Of a stretch of DNA of 61,852 bases, positions 18,445 to 27,322 are shown in pieces. The DNA lies in contig CAYTPX010000010.1 in NCBI GenBank assembly GCA_964439955.1, forward strand, positions 1 to 61,852, in the 5' to 3' direction. Source of the stretch: UBA1794 sp964439955 (GTDB lineage: Bacteria; Bacteroidota; Bacteroidia; Bacteroidales; Bacteroidaceae). Numbering within the stretch: position 1 is the stretch's first letter; each line of letters begins with the position of its first letter. The notes beneath the pieces were generated by a model, which was given only the letters and a program-made list of their open reading frames with translations, was not told where the DNA came from and ran no database searches. The translations under genes were made by a program, and so were the position numbers.

Positions 18445-20133
18445 ATGGCAGACGACAAGAAAATTATTTTCTCCATGGTGGGCGTCAGCAAGAGCTTTCA
18501 GCCCGGCAAATACGTCCTCAAGGACATTTACCTTTCGTTTTTCTATGGCGCGAAGATTGGAATCATCGGTTTGAACGGGTCGGGCAAATCGACCCTGATG
18601 AAAATCATAGCCGGGTTGGAGCAGTCCTACCAGGGCGAAGTGGTTTTCTCCCCGGGTTATTCGGTGGGTTATTTGCCCCAAGAACCGCAACTTGACCCGC
18701 AAAAGACGGTGAAAGAGGTTGTCATGGAAGGCGTGCAGCCCGTGTTGGACGCTTTGGCCGAGTACGAAGGCATCAACGAGAAGTTCGCCCTCCCCGAATA
18801 TTATGAGGATGAGGAGAAAATGAACCGGCTTTTTGCCCGCCAGGCGGAGTTGCAGGACATTCTGGACTCCACCGATGCGTGGAACTTGGACAGCAAACTG
18901 GAGCGGGCCATGGACGCATTGCGCTGTCCGCCTGAGGATCAGCCCGTCGCCCAGCTCTCCGGAGGCGAGCGGCGCCGCGTGGCACTCTGCCGGCTCTTGC
19001 TCCAGAAGCCGGATGTATTGCTTTTGGACGAACCGACCAACCACTTGGACGCGGAAAGCATCGATTGGTTGGAGCAACACCTGCAGCAATATGAGGGAAC
19101 TGTCATCGCCGTGACCCATGACCGCTATTTCCTTGACCATGTGGCTGGCTGGATTCTTGAACTCGACCGGGGCGAGGGAATCCCGTACCAAGGGAATTAT
19201 TCCTCCTGGCTGGAGCAAAAGGCGCGCCGGTTGGAACAGGAGGAGAAAACCGCGAGCAAGCGCCGCAAGACCCTTGAGCGCGAGCTGGAATGGGTGCGTA
19301 TGGCGCCTAAAGCCCGGCATGCGAAAGGGAAGGCCCGGCTGAACTCGTATGATAAGCTCCTCAACGAAGACCAGAAAGAGAAGGAGGCAAAACTCGAAAT
19401 ATTTATCCCCAATGGCCCGCGGTTGGGCAACAAGGTGATCGAAGCGCACCATGTAGCCAAGGCTTATGGCGACAAGTTGCTTTATGACGACCTTAACTTC
19501 GTGTTGCCGCCCAACGGCATTGTGGGCGTAATCGGCCCTAACGGTGCGGGAAAGACCACGCTTTTCCGTCTTATCATGGGACTGGAACAGCCGGACCGGG
19601 GCACGTTTGAGGTGGGAGAGACGGTGAAAGTGGCTTATGTAGACCAGCAACACAAGGATATCGACCCCTCAAAGAGTGTCTATGAGGTCATTTCCCAAGG
19701 CAACGAACTGCTCCGGATGGGGGGGCGCGACGTCAATGCGCGGGCTTACCTGTCGCGTTTCAACTTTACGGGCCCTGACCAAGAAAAGAAATGCGGGGTT
19801 CTCTCTGGCGGTGAACGGAATCGCTTGCACCTGGCCATGGCGCTCAAGGAGGAGGGAAACGTGTTGCTTCTGGACGAGCCGACCAACGATATCGACGTCA
19901 ATACGCTGCGCGCCTTGGAAGAAGGCTTGGAGGAATTTGCCGGATGTGCCGTAATCATCAGCCACGACCGCTGGTTTCTCGACCGCATCTGCACGCATAT
20001 CTTGGCTTTCGAGGGCGATTCCAAGGTGTTCTACTTCGAAGGTTCTTATTCTGAATACGAAGAAAACAAGCTCAAACGCCTTGGCCGTGAAGAACCGAAG
20101 CGCATACGTTATCGCAAACTGACCGATGACTGA
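18445..20133 (+). CDS. ettA: ABC-F translational throttle ATPase
   Basis: EttA binds the ribosomal E site and gates entry into elongation according to the ATP/ADP ratio. The 562-residue protein has two ABC ATPase domains in one chain and no membrane segments. First domain: GLNGSGKST (42-50), QLSGGERRR, LLLDEPTNHLDAES. Then comes a charged coiled inter-domain linker (KARRLEQEEKTASKRRKTLE). Second domain: GPNGAGKTT, LSGGERNR and LLLDEPTNDIDVNT. Length and the arm-containing first domain fit EttA better than Uup or Sal-type resistance proteins. The aminopeptidase gene follows after 24 bp and is probably cotranscribed. Confidence 0.93.
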   Translation: MADDKKIIFSMVGVSKSFQPGKYVLKDIYLSFFYGAKIGIIGLNGSGKSTLMKIIAGLEQSYQGEVVFSPGYSVGYLPQEPQLDPQKTVKEVVMEGVQPVLDALAEYEGINEKFALPEYYEDEEKMNRLFARQAELQDILDSTDAWNLDSKLERAMDALRCPPEDQPVAQLSGGERRRVALCRLLLQKPDVLLLDEPTNHLDAESIDWLEQHLQQYEGTVIAVTHDRYFLDHVAGWILELDRGEGIPYQGNYSSWLEQKARRLEQEEKTASKRRKTLERELEWVRMAPKARHAKGKARLNSYDKLLNEDQKEKEAKLEIFIPNGPRLGNKVIEAHHVAKAYGDKLLYDDLNFVLPPNGIVGVIGPNGAGKTTLFRLIMGLEQPDRGTFEVGETVKVAYVDQQHKDIDPSKSVYEVISQGNELLRMGGRDVNARAYLSRFNFTGPDQEKKCGVLSGGERNRLHLAMALKEEGNVLLLDEPTNDIDVNTLRALEEGLEEFAGCAVIISHDRWFLDRICTHILAFEGDSKVFYFEGSYSEYEENKLKRLGREEPKRIRYRKLTDD

Positions 20134-20157
20134 TTCCTACCTAAAACTTTAATTGAT

Positions 20158-21555
20158 ATGTTTGAAGCATCAGTTTATGAAAACCGTCGCCAGATGCTTT
20201 GCACGAAGCTCACGTCTGGCGTGATTCTCCTCTTGGGTAACGAGGAAGTCGGCATGAATTATGCCGATAACACTTATGGTTATCGCCAAGACAGTACGTT
20301 TCTCTATTATTTTGGCCATAACTTGCCGGGTCTGGCCGCGCTTGTAGACTTGGAAAGCCACGAGGCAACGCTCTATGGCAACGACCCTTCTATCGACGAT
20401 ATCGTATGGACCGGCCCGCTCCCCAGCATCCAGCAGCTGGCCGAGCAGGTGGGGCTGGCAAAGAGTGGCAGCCTTGCCCGCTTGGAGGAAGATGTGCGTA
20501 AAGCCATAGTTGCAGGGCGGCGCATCCATTTTCTGCCCCAATACCGCTATCGCAACCAGATTAAGATTATGGATTTGCTGGGCATTGCACCTTCCCTGCA
20601 GGGCAGTTATGCCTCGCTCGACCTGATAAAGGCCATCATTTCCATGCGTGCCGTCAAGGAGCCCCGCGAGATAGAAGAAATCGAGAAGGCCTGCAAAGTA
20701 GGGCAGGAGATGCAACTTATTGCCATGCGCCTGGGCAAGGCTGGCGTGTCGGAGAAGTACATTGCCGGACAAGTGGATGGCGTGGCCCTTTCGTATGGTG
20801 CCAATCCCTCTTTCCCCACCATCCTCACGCAGAAAGCCGCCACGCTCCACATCCATACGCACGACGGCATTCTCCAAGATGGCAACCTCGTGCTTAATGA
20901 CTGCGGTGCGGAATCGATGCTCAACTATTGCAGCGATTATTCCCGTTCATGGCCGGTGAGCGGAAAATATACCCAGCAGCAACGCGAAATTTACGACATC
21001 GCCTACAAGGCGTACACCACCGCCCTTGAATTGGCCAAGCCGGGCGTGACCTACATGCATGTGCATTACGAAGCCTGCAAGGTGCTCTTTGATGGGCTGA
21101 AAGAGTTGGGGCTGACAAAAGGCGATACCGACGCCGCCGTAGCCGCCGGGGCACACAGCCTCTTCTTCCCCTGTGGGTTGGGGCACATGATGGGCATGGA
21201 CGTGCACGACATGGAGAACTTGGGCCAGGAATACGTGGGCTACGACGACGAAGTACGTCCGCGCACGGAGTTCGGCATAAAGTCGTTGCGCATGGGACGC
21301 CGCCTCCAGCCGGGATTCGTGATGACCGATGAACCCGGAATCTATTTCATCCCCGAACTTATTGACCGTTGGAAAGCCGAAGGTACTTGCAAGGAATTCC
21401 TCAACTTCCCCGCCATTGAAAAATACCGCCATTTCGGTGGCTTGCGCGTGGAGGATGACATCCTGATTACCGAGGACGGTTCCCGTTTCCTCGGCGGGCA
21501 CCTCATCAATTCGGCAGACGAGATTGAGGACTACATCGCGCAGTCGCGCAGTTGA
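20158..21555 (+). CDS. pepP: Xaa-Pro aminopeptidase (M24 family)
   Basis: Cytoplasmic metallopeptidase removing an N-terminal residue before proline. It has 465 residues with an aminopeptidase-P N-terminal domain (about 1-175) and a pita-bread catalytic domain. All five metal ligands are visible in order: Asp in LVLNDCGAES, Asp in NYCSDYSRSW, His in GLGHMMGMDVHD, Glu in MTDEPGIYF and Glu in GGLRVEDDILI. There is no signal peptide. It follows ettA by 24 bp and is closed by a hairpin terminator. Confidence 0.93.
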   Translation: MFEASVYENRRQMLCTKLTSGVILLLGNEEVGMNYADNTYGYRQDSTFLYYFGHNLPGLAALVDLESHEATLYGNDPSIDDIVWTGPLPSIQQLAEQVGLAKSGSLARLEEDVRKAIVAGRRIHFLPQYRYRNQIKIMDLLGIAPSLQGSYASLDLIKAIISMRAVKEPREIEEIEKACKVGQEMQLIAMRLGKAGVSEKYIAGQVDGVALSYGANPSFPTILTQKAATLHIHTHDGILQDGNLVLNDCGAESMLNYCSDYSRSWPVSGKYTQQQREIYDIAYKAYTTALELAKPGVTYMHVHYEACKVLFDGLKELGLTKGDTDAAVAAGAHSLFFPCGLGHMMGMDVHDMENLGQEYVGYDDEVRPRTEFGIKSLRMGRRLQPGFVMTDEPGIYFIPELIDRWKAEGTCKEFLNFPAIEKYRHFGGLRVEDDILITEDGSRFLGGHLINSADEIEDYIAQSRS

Positions 21556-21575
21556 ACGTTGCGTAAGAAGCCGGA

Positions 21576-21619
21576 GGAGGCACAGGCAGTCTTTATCGGA
21601 CGTCCTGTGCCTCCTTTGT
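21576..21619 (+). terminator. Terminator after pepP
   Basis: GGAGGCACAGG (21576-21586) pairs perfectly with CCTGTGCCTCC (21604-21614) across a 17-nt loop, followed by a short TTTGT. The U tract is weak. Confidence 0.65.
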
Positions 21620-21664
21620 AAAATGTGCGGCGTTCCTTTGGAAGAGCGCAAAGGCTTTTTCCAG
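21620..21664 (+). repeat. Two tandem 22/23-bp intergenic repeat units
   Basis: Units 21620-21641 (AAAATGTGCG, then GCGTTCCTTTGG) and 21642-21664 (AAGAGCGCAA, then AGGCTTTTTCCAG). They begin directly after the pepP terminator, in the gap before the convergent mscS gene (21556-21850). The rest of that gap shows no gene. Confidence 0.5.
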
Positions 21665-21850
21665 TTTTCCCCTATCGATAGTTGTTAAAATGCCCGCTGT
21701 TTATGTCGCGTGCCTGCCCCCTTCCCATGATTTCCTTCGTTGGAAGGATTTCAAAGGCATCTCCCGGCGCGGGAAACCGACAGTATGGCTTCCCGCAAGA
21801 TGGGGTTCAGTTTTGGAATCCGCAATCCATTCTTCCTCCGGCTGCACCTG

Positions 21851-22726
21851 TTATTCTTTCATGATGACTTGGTTGAAGTAGGGATAGGGTATCTCGATCT
21901 TTTCCCGGTCGAAACATTCTTTGATGCTCTTCAGCAGGTCGCATTTTAAGACGAAAGCGTTGCCCGAGGAAGCTGCCCATGCCCATGCCTTCAGCGTGAT
22001 GGCCGAGTCGCCTAAGTTGGTGACGCGTATCACTACCTGTTCCCCGCCCATTTGTTTCTCCTTTTCAGAGCGGCGGTCGATGAGCAAGGGGTGTTTCATG
22101 ATTTCGGCGCGCATCAGCGCTATGGCCTTGTCCAAGTCGGTAGTGTAGGATACGCCCACCTCGATGAAGGTGCAGACCGCTTGGTCGCCGATGGTGGAGT
22201 TTACGATGGAAGCCGTGTTCATCGTGCTGTTGGGGACAATAATCATCCGGTTCTCGCTGTTCCGTATGATGGTATGGCGCAGGGTGATTTCGGTTACGGT
22301 ACCTGTGATGCTTTGGTTGACTTCTATGTAATCGCCTATCCGGAAGGGCTTGGAGAAGGCGATGAACATTCCGCTCACGATGTTTTTCAGTGCTTCTTGC
22401 GAGGCCAAGCTGACGGCCATGGCCGCAATACCGGCACCGGCGAGGAGTGATTTGCTGATTTGTTCCATGCCCGGGATCAAGGCGAGGAATGCGGTGATTC
22501 CTACCAAGTAGAGCGTATAGGAAATGATGTGTTGGAAGAAAATCAGGTTGCCTTGCTCGGCGCCTTGCTTGCCTTTCCGTTTGATGTGTTGGCGGAACAA
22601 GTATTTCACCAGCGAAACGACGCCTTGTGTAAATACATAAATCAACAAGGCTTTGACAACGAACGAAAGGGCGCTCCCCAGCCGGACTCCTAATACGGTA
22701 GCGTCGAAAATTTCTTGTAAATCCAT
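21851..22726 (-). CDS. MscS-family small-conductance mechanosensitive channel
   Basis: Inner-membrane channel that opens on hypo-osmotic shock. The 291-residue product has hydrophobic helices at the N-terminus and centre (SALSFVVKALLIYVFTQGVV; IISYTLYLVGITAFLALIPG). The pore-lining helix is rich in Gly/Ala (LLAGAGIAAMAVSLASQEAL), and the beta domain hallmark follows (KPFRIGDYIEV, then IIRNSENRMIIVPNSTM). A longer frame begins at a TTG at 22765, but that codon lies inside the -7 element, so ATG 22724-22726 is chosen. Length is close to E. coli MscS (286). Confidence 0.92.
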   Translation of the reverse strand: MDLQEIFDATVLGVRLGSALSFVVKALLIYVFTQGVVSLVKYLFRQHIKRKGKQGAEQGNLIFFQHIISYTLYLVGITAFLALIPGMEQISKSLLAGAGIAAMAVSLASQEALKNIVSGMFIAFSKPFRIGDYIEVNQSITGTVTEITLRHTIIRNSENRMIIVPNSTMNTASIVNSTIGDQAVCTFIEVGVSYTTDLDKAIALMRAEIMKHPLLIDRRSEKEKQMGGEQVVIRVTNLGDSAITLKAWAWAASSGNAFVLKCDLLKSIKECFDREKIEIPYPYFNQVIMKE

Positions 22727-22762
22727 AGGAAAATATGCTTTAAATTCTGTAATATTGCGTCG

Positions 22763-22770
22763 CAAAAGTA
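22763..22770 (-). promoter_or_regulatory. -7 element for the mscS-family gene
   Basis: CAAAAGTA reads TACTTTTG on the minus strand, 36 bp before the chosen start. It overlaps the alternative upstream TTG codon. Confidence 0.6.
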
Positions 22771-22829
22771 AGGGTTTTCTTAAGAATGCCCAAAAGGCTA
22801 TGCCCGACTTTGGTTTAAAATAAGGAGTT

Positions 22830-23363
22830 ATGGACTACATGAAAATCATCTCCAAGTATTACCCGGATGAGGAAGCCCGGGAAATCTTGGTCCAGCATAG
22901 CCGGAGCGTGGCCCGCAAGGCGTTGCTCTTGGCGGCTGCCCACCCGGAACTGGGAATCGACGTTTCGTTTGTGGAAGAAGCCGCCATGTTGCACGACATC
23001 GGCATTTTCCTTACGGATGCCCCGGGGATTAAGTGCTATGGCACGCACCCGTACCTCTGCCACGGTTATTTGGGTGCCGATCTTTTGCGCGGGGAGGGCT
23101 ACCCGCGCCATGCTTTGGTCTGCGAGCGGCATACCGGGGCGGGGATTTCGGCGGAGGACATCCGGATGAGCCAGCTTCCCCTGCCTTTGCGCGACATGGT
23201 TCCACGGAGTATCGAGGAACAGCTGATATGCTTTGCCGATAAGTTTTATTCGAAAAACCACCTCGACCGCGAAAAGACTGTGGAGCAGGCCCGCAGGAGC
23301 CTTGCCCGTTACGGGGGAGACGGGTTGGAACGTTTCGACGGATGGTGTACCCTTTTTCTATAG
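22830..23363 (+). CDS. HD-domain phosphohydrolase-like protein
   Basis: The 177-residue soluble protein has the HD metal-binding pattern: His in LVQHSRSVARKA, the His-Asp pair in AAMLHDIGIF, further His residues in HPYLCHGYLGADLLRGEGY and VCERHTG, and the closing Asp in CFADKFYSK. HD proteins of this size hydrolyse nucleotides or phosphate esters; the substrate is not evident. A good Shine-Dalgarno sequence AAGGAG lies 5 bp before the ATG, unusual in this window and supporting the start. It is divergent from the mscS-family gene. Confidence 0.85.
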   Translation: MDYMKIISKYYPDEEAREILVQHSRSVARKALLLAAAHPELGIDVSFVEEAAMLHDIGIFLTDAPGIKCYGTHPYLCHGYLGADLLRGEGYPRHALVCERHTGAGISAEDIRMSQLPLPLRDMVPRSIEEQLICFADKFYSKNHLDREKTVEQARRSLARYGGDGLERFDGWCTLFL

Positions 23364-23429
23364 GGGGCGCGGGCTGACGAAAAAATACTTAAAAACCTGT
23401 GCGTTCCCCGATATTTCACTAAGATTGCC

Positions 23430-23437
23430 TACCTTTG
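23430..23437 (+). promoter_or_regulatory. -7 element for the lptD-like gene
   Basis: TACCTTTG lies 37 bp before ATG 23475 and uncouples this gene from the HD gene upstream. Confidence 0.6.
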
Positions 23438-23474
23438 CCACGCAGAATGGAAGCTCGTATTCCCGACATCGTGC

Positions 23475-26303
23475 ATGGCCCTCAGGAAACACTATATACT
23501 TTTTTTGATGCTATTTTGTGCCTTGTTGCAGACAATGGGGCATGTGCCTGCAAAAATGGACATGCAGGGGCTTGGGGCTGATGGGGATACGTTGGTGTCG
23601 AAAGGCGGTGGCATGTTACCCGAGGCGGGCGATTCTGTGGCAGCAATAAGCGATACTTTGTTTGCTTTACGCGGTGATTCCTTGTTTGCCGGGATGGATT
23701 CGTTGGGATTGCCTCTTGATTCCATTATGGGTGACGGTGGGCTTGCGGGGGACACTGTGCCGGAAAAGAAGGATGACGAACTGAAGGCTCCTGTTCCCTA
23801 TACGGCTAACGATTCCATTGTATTCACGTTCGACTCGACGAGCGTGACCTATCTTTACGGGCAAAGCAAGGTCAGCTACGAACAATCCCAACTTGATGCG
23901 GAAGTCATCTCCATGAACATGGACAGCAGTACGGTATATGCCCATGGAGTGCCAGATTCGACAGGTAAAAGCTTTATGGGGCAACCTGTTTTTACCGACG
24001 GGGGCGTTTCTTATGAGTCGGAAACCATGAGGTACAACTTCAAGTCCAAGCGCGGGTTTATCCACAATGTAAATACCCAGCAAGGGGAAGGCTATGTGGT
24101 CAGCTATAATGCGAAGAAGGATTCCTTGGACAACTTGTATATGCGCAATGGTATTTATACGACTTGCGACAATAAAAAGCATCCACACTTCTATCTGGCA
24201 TTGACCCGTGCCAAAGTCCGTGCCAAGAAGAATGTCGTTTTCGGCCCGGCCTACCTTGTGGTTGAAGATGTCCCGCTTCCGCTTGGCATCCCTTTCGGCT
24301 TCTTCCCTTTTACGAGTAGCTACTCTTCTGGTTTCCTGATGCCTTCTTATGGCGACGAGATGGAGCGGGGTTTTTATTTGCGCGACGGTGGATATTATTT
24401 CGCCATCAGCGATTATATGGATTTGCGCCTGACAGGGGAAATCTTCACGAAAGGGAGCTGGGGTTTGACCGCTGCTTCTAATTATAACAAACGGTATAAA
24501 TTTTCCGGGAACTTCAACCTTAGCTATCTGTATACGAAGACTGGCGAGAAAAACATGCCGGACTATTCGGTATCGAAAGACTTCAAAATCCAGTGGAGCC
24601 ATAGGCAAGATTCGAAGTTCAGGCCCAATACTTCTTTTTCGGCGAGCGTGAACTTTTCGACAAGTACCTACGAACATTCCAGTCTGGACAGCTACTACAA
24701 TCCGTCGCTTTTCTCGCAAAACACGAAAACGTCAAGCATTAACTTTACACGTACTTTCCCTGATCAGAAACTGACGATATCCGGCGGCTTGAACTTGTCG
24801 CAGTCTTCCAGCGATTCTACCATATCAGTTTCTTTCCCGAACCTGACGGTCAGCGTAAGCACCTTCTATCCGTTCAAACGGAAGAAGGCTGCCGGCTCCG
24901 ACCGCTGGTATGAAAAAATCAGGATGAGTTACTCCGGGCAATTGACCAATAGTATCACGACCAAAGAGAGCCAGCTCTTGAAATCGAACCTCATAAAGGA
25001 CTGGCGGAATGCCATACGTCACGAGATACCCATTTCGGCCACTTTCACCCTTTTCGACTACTTGAACATTTCGCCGTCTTTCAGTTATACGGAGCGTTGG
25101 TATACGTACAAAGTGTACCAGCATATGGAAGATAATGAGTTGGTACGCGATACCGTGTGGGGCTTCAACCGGGTTTATAACTATTCGGCAAGTTTATCTT
25201 TCTCGACCAAGTTGTACGGGATGTATACGCCCCTTATCGGTAAGAAAGTCCGGCAAATCCGGCACGTGTTTACCCCTACGGTGACGTTCAGTGCCGCACC
25301 CGATTTCGGGGCCAAACGCTACGGATATTATGACTCGTACACCTACATCGACTCCTATGGCAAGGAACAGACGGTGGAATACTCCCTCTATTCCGGGCAA
25401 TTATTTGGCGTTCCCAGCCAAGGGAAGACCGGTTCGGTCACATTCGATGTCTCCAATAACTTAGAGATGAAAGTGGCGTCCAAGCGCGACTCTTCGGGCG
25501 TGCGCAAAGTCAGCCTTATCGATGAAATCGGCGGAAGCCTTTCGTATAATATGGCTGCGACTACACGACCATGGAGCAATCTAAGTTTTCGTCTGCGCTT
25601 GAAGTTGAGCAGTAGCTATACGTTTAACTTGAGCACTACCTTTGCGACATACGCCTACGAGTTTGATGAAAATGGGAATGTGCAGCTAAGCGATCGGACG
25701 GAATGGTCGTATGGACGTTTTGGCCGTTTCTCCGGTACCAGTTTTTCCTATTCCTATACATTCAACAACCAAACGTGGAAGAAATGGTTTGGCCCCAAGG
25801 ATACGCAAAAGGGGAACAATGCTTCCGCCCCGGAGGATGGGGGCGAACCACCTGCCGACGCAACCCAGCCATCCGGGAAAGAGGGTGTGAAGGAAGAAAA
25901 GGCGAAGACCGACAACGACGGTTATGAAGCGTTCAGCATGCCTTGGTCTTTCACGGTTTCCTATTCATGCCGCATTTCTGAGAATACTTCCGCGCAAATC
26001 AATCCCAAGAACATGCGCTATCCGTATCGCCTTACCCACAGCCTCTCGGGGAACGGTAGCCTGAAGATCAGTAATAAGTGGAATTTCTCGTTTTCTACGT
26101 CTTATGATTTCGACGCCCACCAGATAGCAACGACAACGTGCAGCGTGTCGCGCGATTTGCACTGCTTCACCATTACCGGGAGTCTGAATCCTTTTGGACG
26201 CTGGAGAAGCTATAATTTCACCATTCGCGCCAAGAGTAGCCTTTTGCAAGACTTGAAATGGGAAGAAAAGAGTTCGTATTCCAATAATGTGCGTTGGTAC
26301 TAA
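23475..26303 (+). CDS. lptD: LptD-like outer-membrane LPS assembly protein
   Basis: LptD inserts lipopolysaccharide into the outer leaflet. The 942-residue protein begins with a signal-type segment (KHYILFLMLFCALLQTMG). An OstA-like beta-taco domain follows at about residues 115-260, with SVTYLYGQSKVSYEQSQLDA, MRYNFKSKRGFIHNV and NGIYTTCDNKKHPHFYLALT, the last being a typical LptD stretch. Next is VVEDVPLPLGIPFGFFPF and a long barrel rich in alternating Tyr/Phe/Ser, ending in Trp-Tyr. A charged low-complexity insertion lies at about residues 775-815. Length and order match the Bacteroidetes LptD type. The gene symbol is by homology of the domain pattern. Confidence 0.88.
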   Translation: MALRKHYILFLMLFCALLQTMGHVPAKMDMQGLGADGDTLVSKGGGMLPEAGDSVAAISDTLFALRGDSLFAGMDSLGLPLDSIMGDGGLAGDTVPEKKDDELKAPVPYTANDSIVFTFDSTSVTYLYGQSKVSYEQSQLDAEVISMNMDSSTVYAHGVPDSTGKSFMGQPVFTDGGVSYESETMRYNFKSKRGFIHNVNTQQGEGYVVSYNAKKDSLDNLYMRNGIYTTCDNKKHPHFYLALTRAKVRAKKNVVFGPAYLVVEDVPLPLGIPFGFFPFTSSYSSGFLMPSYGDEMERGFYLRDGGYYFAISDYMDLRLTGEIFTKGSWGLTAASNYNKRYKFSGNFNLSYLYTKTGEKNMPDYSVSKDFKIQWSHRQDSKFRPNTSFSASVNFSTSTYEHSSLDSYYNPSLFSQNTKTSSINFTRTFPDQKLTISGGLNLSQSSSDSTISVSFPNLTVSVSTFYPFKRKKAAGSDRWYEKIRMSYSGQLTNSITTKESQLLKSNLIKDWRNAIRHEIPISATFTLFDYLNISPSFSYTERWYTYKVYQHMEDNELVRDTVWGFNRVYNYSASLSFSTKLYGMYTPLIGKKVRQIRHVFTPTVTFSAAPDFGAKRYGYYDSYTYIDSYGKEQTVEYSLYSGQLFGVPSQGKTGSVTFDVSNNLEMKVASKRDSSGVRKVSLIDEIGGSLSYNMAATTRPWSNLSFRLRLKLSSSYTFNLSTTFATYAYEFDENGNVQLSDRTEWSYGRFGRFSGTSFSYSYTFNNQTWKKWFGPKDTQKGNNASAPEDGGEPPADATQPSGKEGVKEEKAKTDNDGYEAFSMPWSFTVSYSCRISENTSAQINPKNMRYPYRLTHSLSGNGSLKISNKWNFSFSTSYDFDAHQIATTTCSVSRDLHCFTITGSLNPFGRWRSYNFTIRAKSSLLQDLKWEEKSSYSNNVRWY

Positions 26304-26367
26304 GATTCAAGAATGAAGCGGCTTTAGGGTAGGTTTGTGCCTCCTCTTCTTTATTTTCCTTATAATC

Positions 26368-27132
26368 ATGGACAAAGAAAGTGTGAAGAATCGTTTTGAC
26401 CGTGCTGTCCGTTCCTATTTGGAGGCGCACGGCTATGACCGGATGCGTTTGAAGAATGTCTTGTTTGACATGGATGGCGTCCTTTTCGACTCCATGCCTT
26501 ACCATGCCCGGGCTTGGAACTTGTCGATGAAGGAGTTCGGCCTCGACTTGCCCGAGGAGGAGGCATTTCTCCACGAAGGGCGCACGGGGGCGGGGACTAT
26601 CGACATCGTCATGGAAAGGGAGCGGGGGCGGCGGGCCACTGATGCCGAAATCCGTGCAATCTATGCCCGCAAGTCGGAAATCTTCAATACTTTCCCTCAA
26701 GCAGGTGGCCCCATGCCGGGCGCGCGGCAGTTGGTGGAAAAGATGCGGCATGACGGTCTGACAACCCAAATCGTCACCGGGTCCGGCCAGAAATCCCTCC
26801 TTGGCCGTATAGAGCAATACTATCCCGGGTTGTTTGAGGCCCGGTTTATGGTGACGGCCTTCGACGTCCGTTACGGTAAGCCCGACCCTGAGCCTTATCT
26901 CATGGGGCTACAGAAAGCGGGCGGCATAGGGCCGGACGAAGCCCTTGTCGTGGAAAATGCGCCGCTCGGCGTGCAAGCCGGGCATGATGCCGGCATCTTT
27001 ACCGTGGCGGTCAATACGGGGCCATTGCCCGATGAGACCCTCCTCCATGCCGGGGCCGACCTCCTTTTCCCCTCCATGCAGGCTTTTGCCGACAGTTGGG
27101 CGGATTTCTATGCGGCCATACTTTGTGCTTGA
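26368..27132 (+). CDS. HAD-superfamily phosphatase/phosphoglucomutase-like protein
   Basis: The 254-residue soluble HAD hydrolase has motif I FDMDGVLFDSM, a helical cap, motif II in VTGSGQKSL, motif III Lys in GKPDPEPYL and motif IV near VVENAPLGVQAGHDAGI. That last block is typical of beta-phosphoglucomutase-like sugar phosphatases. ATG 26368 is preferred over the upstream TTG at 26335 because the added residues are a meaningless hydrophobic run. It starts 64 bp after lptD with no promoter seen, so it may be its distal operon member. A strong bidirectional terminator follows. Confidence 0.9.
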   Translation: MDKESVKNRFDRAVRSYLEAHGYDRMRLKNVLFDMDGVLFDSMPYHARAWNLSMKEFGLDLPEEEAFLHEGRTGAGTIDIVMERERGRRATDAEIRAIYARKSEIFNTFPQAGGPMPGARQLVEKMRHDGLTTQIVTGSGQKSLLGRIEQYYPGLFEARFMVTAFDVRYGKPDPEPYLMGLQKAGGIGPDEALVVENAPLGVQAGHDAGIFTVAVNTGPLPDETLLHAGADLLFPSMQAFADSWADFYAAILCA

Positions 27133-27157
27133 CGGACTGTCGGGCACGCTTGCCCAA

Positions 27158-27179
27158 GAAATCGCAGGGACTTTTCCGG
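27158..27179 (+). repeat. 22-bp intergenic repeat unit
   Basis: GAAATCGCAG, then GGACTTTTCCGG. This single good unit, followed by a degenerate one from 27180, lies between the HAD gene and the convergent terminator. Confidence 0.55.
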
Positions 27180-27245
27180 GAAGGGGGAGGTGGTCGCCGC
27201 AGGATGTATCCCTTGGGGGCTTCTTGAGACGGCAGGGCATGGGGC

Positions 27246-27288
27246 AAAATTCCCGGCACTTACAAGAGGAAGTGCCGGGAATTTTTTT
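27246..27288. terminator. Bidirectional terminator between convergent genes
   Basis: A perfect 16-bp stem: 27246-27261 (AAAATTCCCGGCACTT) pairs with 27270-27285 across an 8-nt loop, with T's on the right and A's on the left. It serves both the HAD gene (+) and the alcohol dehydrogenase (-). Confidence 0.93.
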
Positions 27289-27322
27289 GCACGGCGGCGG
27301 GGTTTCCCGGCCTTTGCTGCGT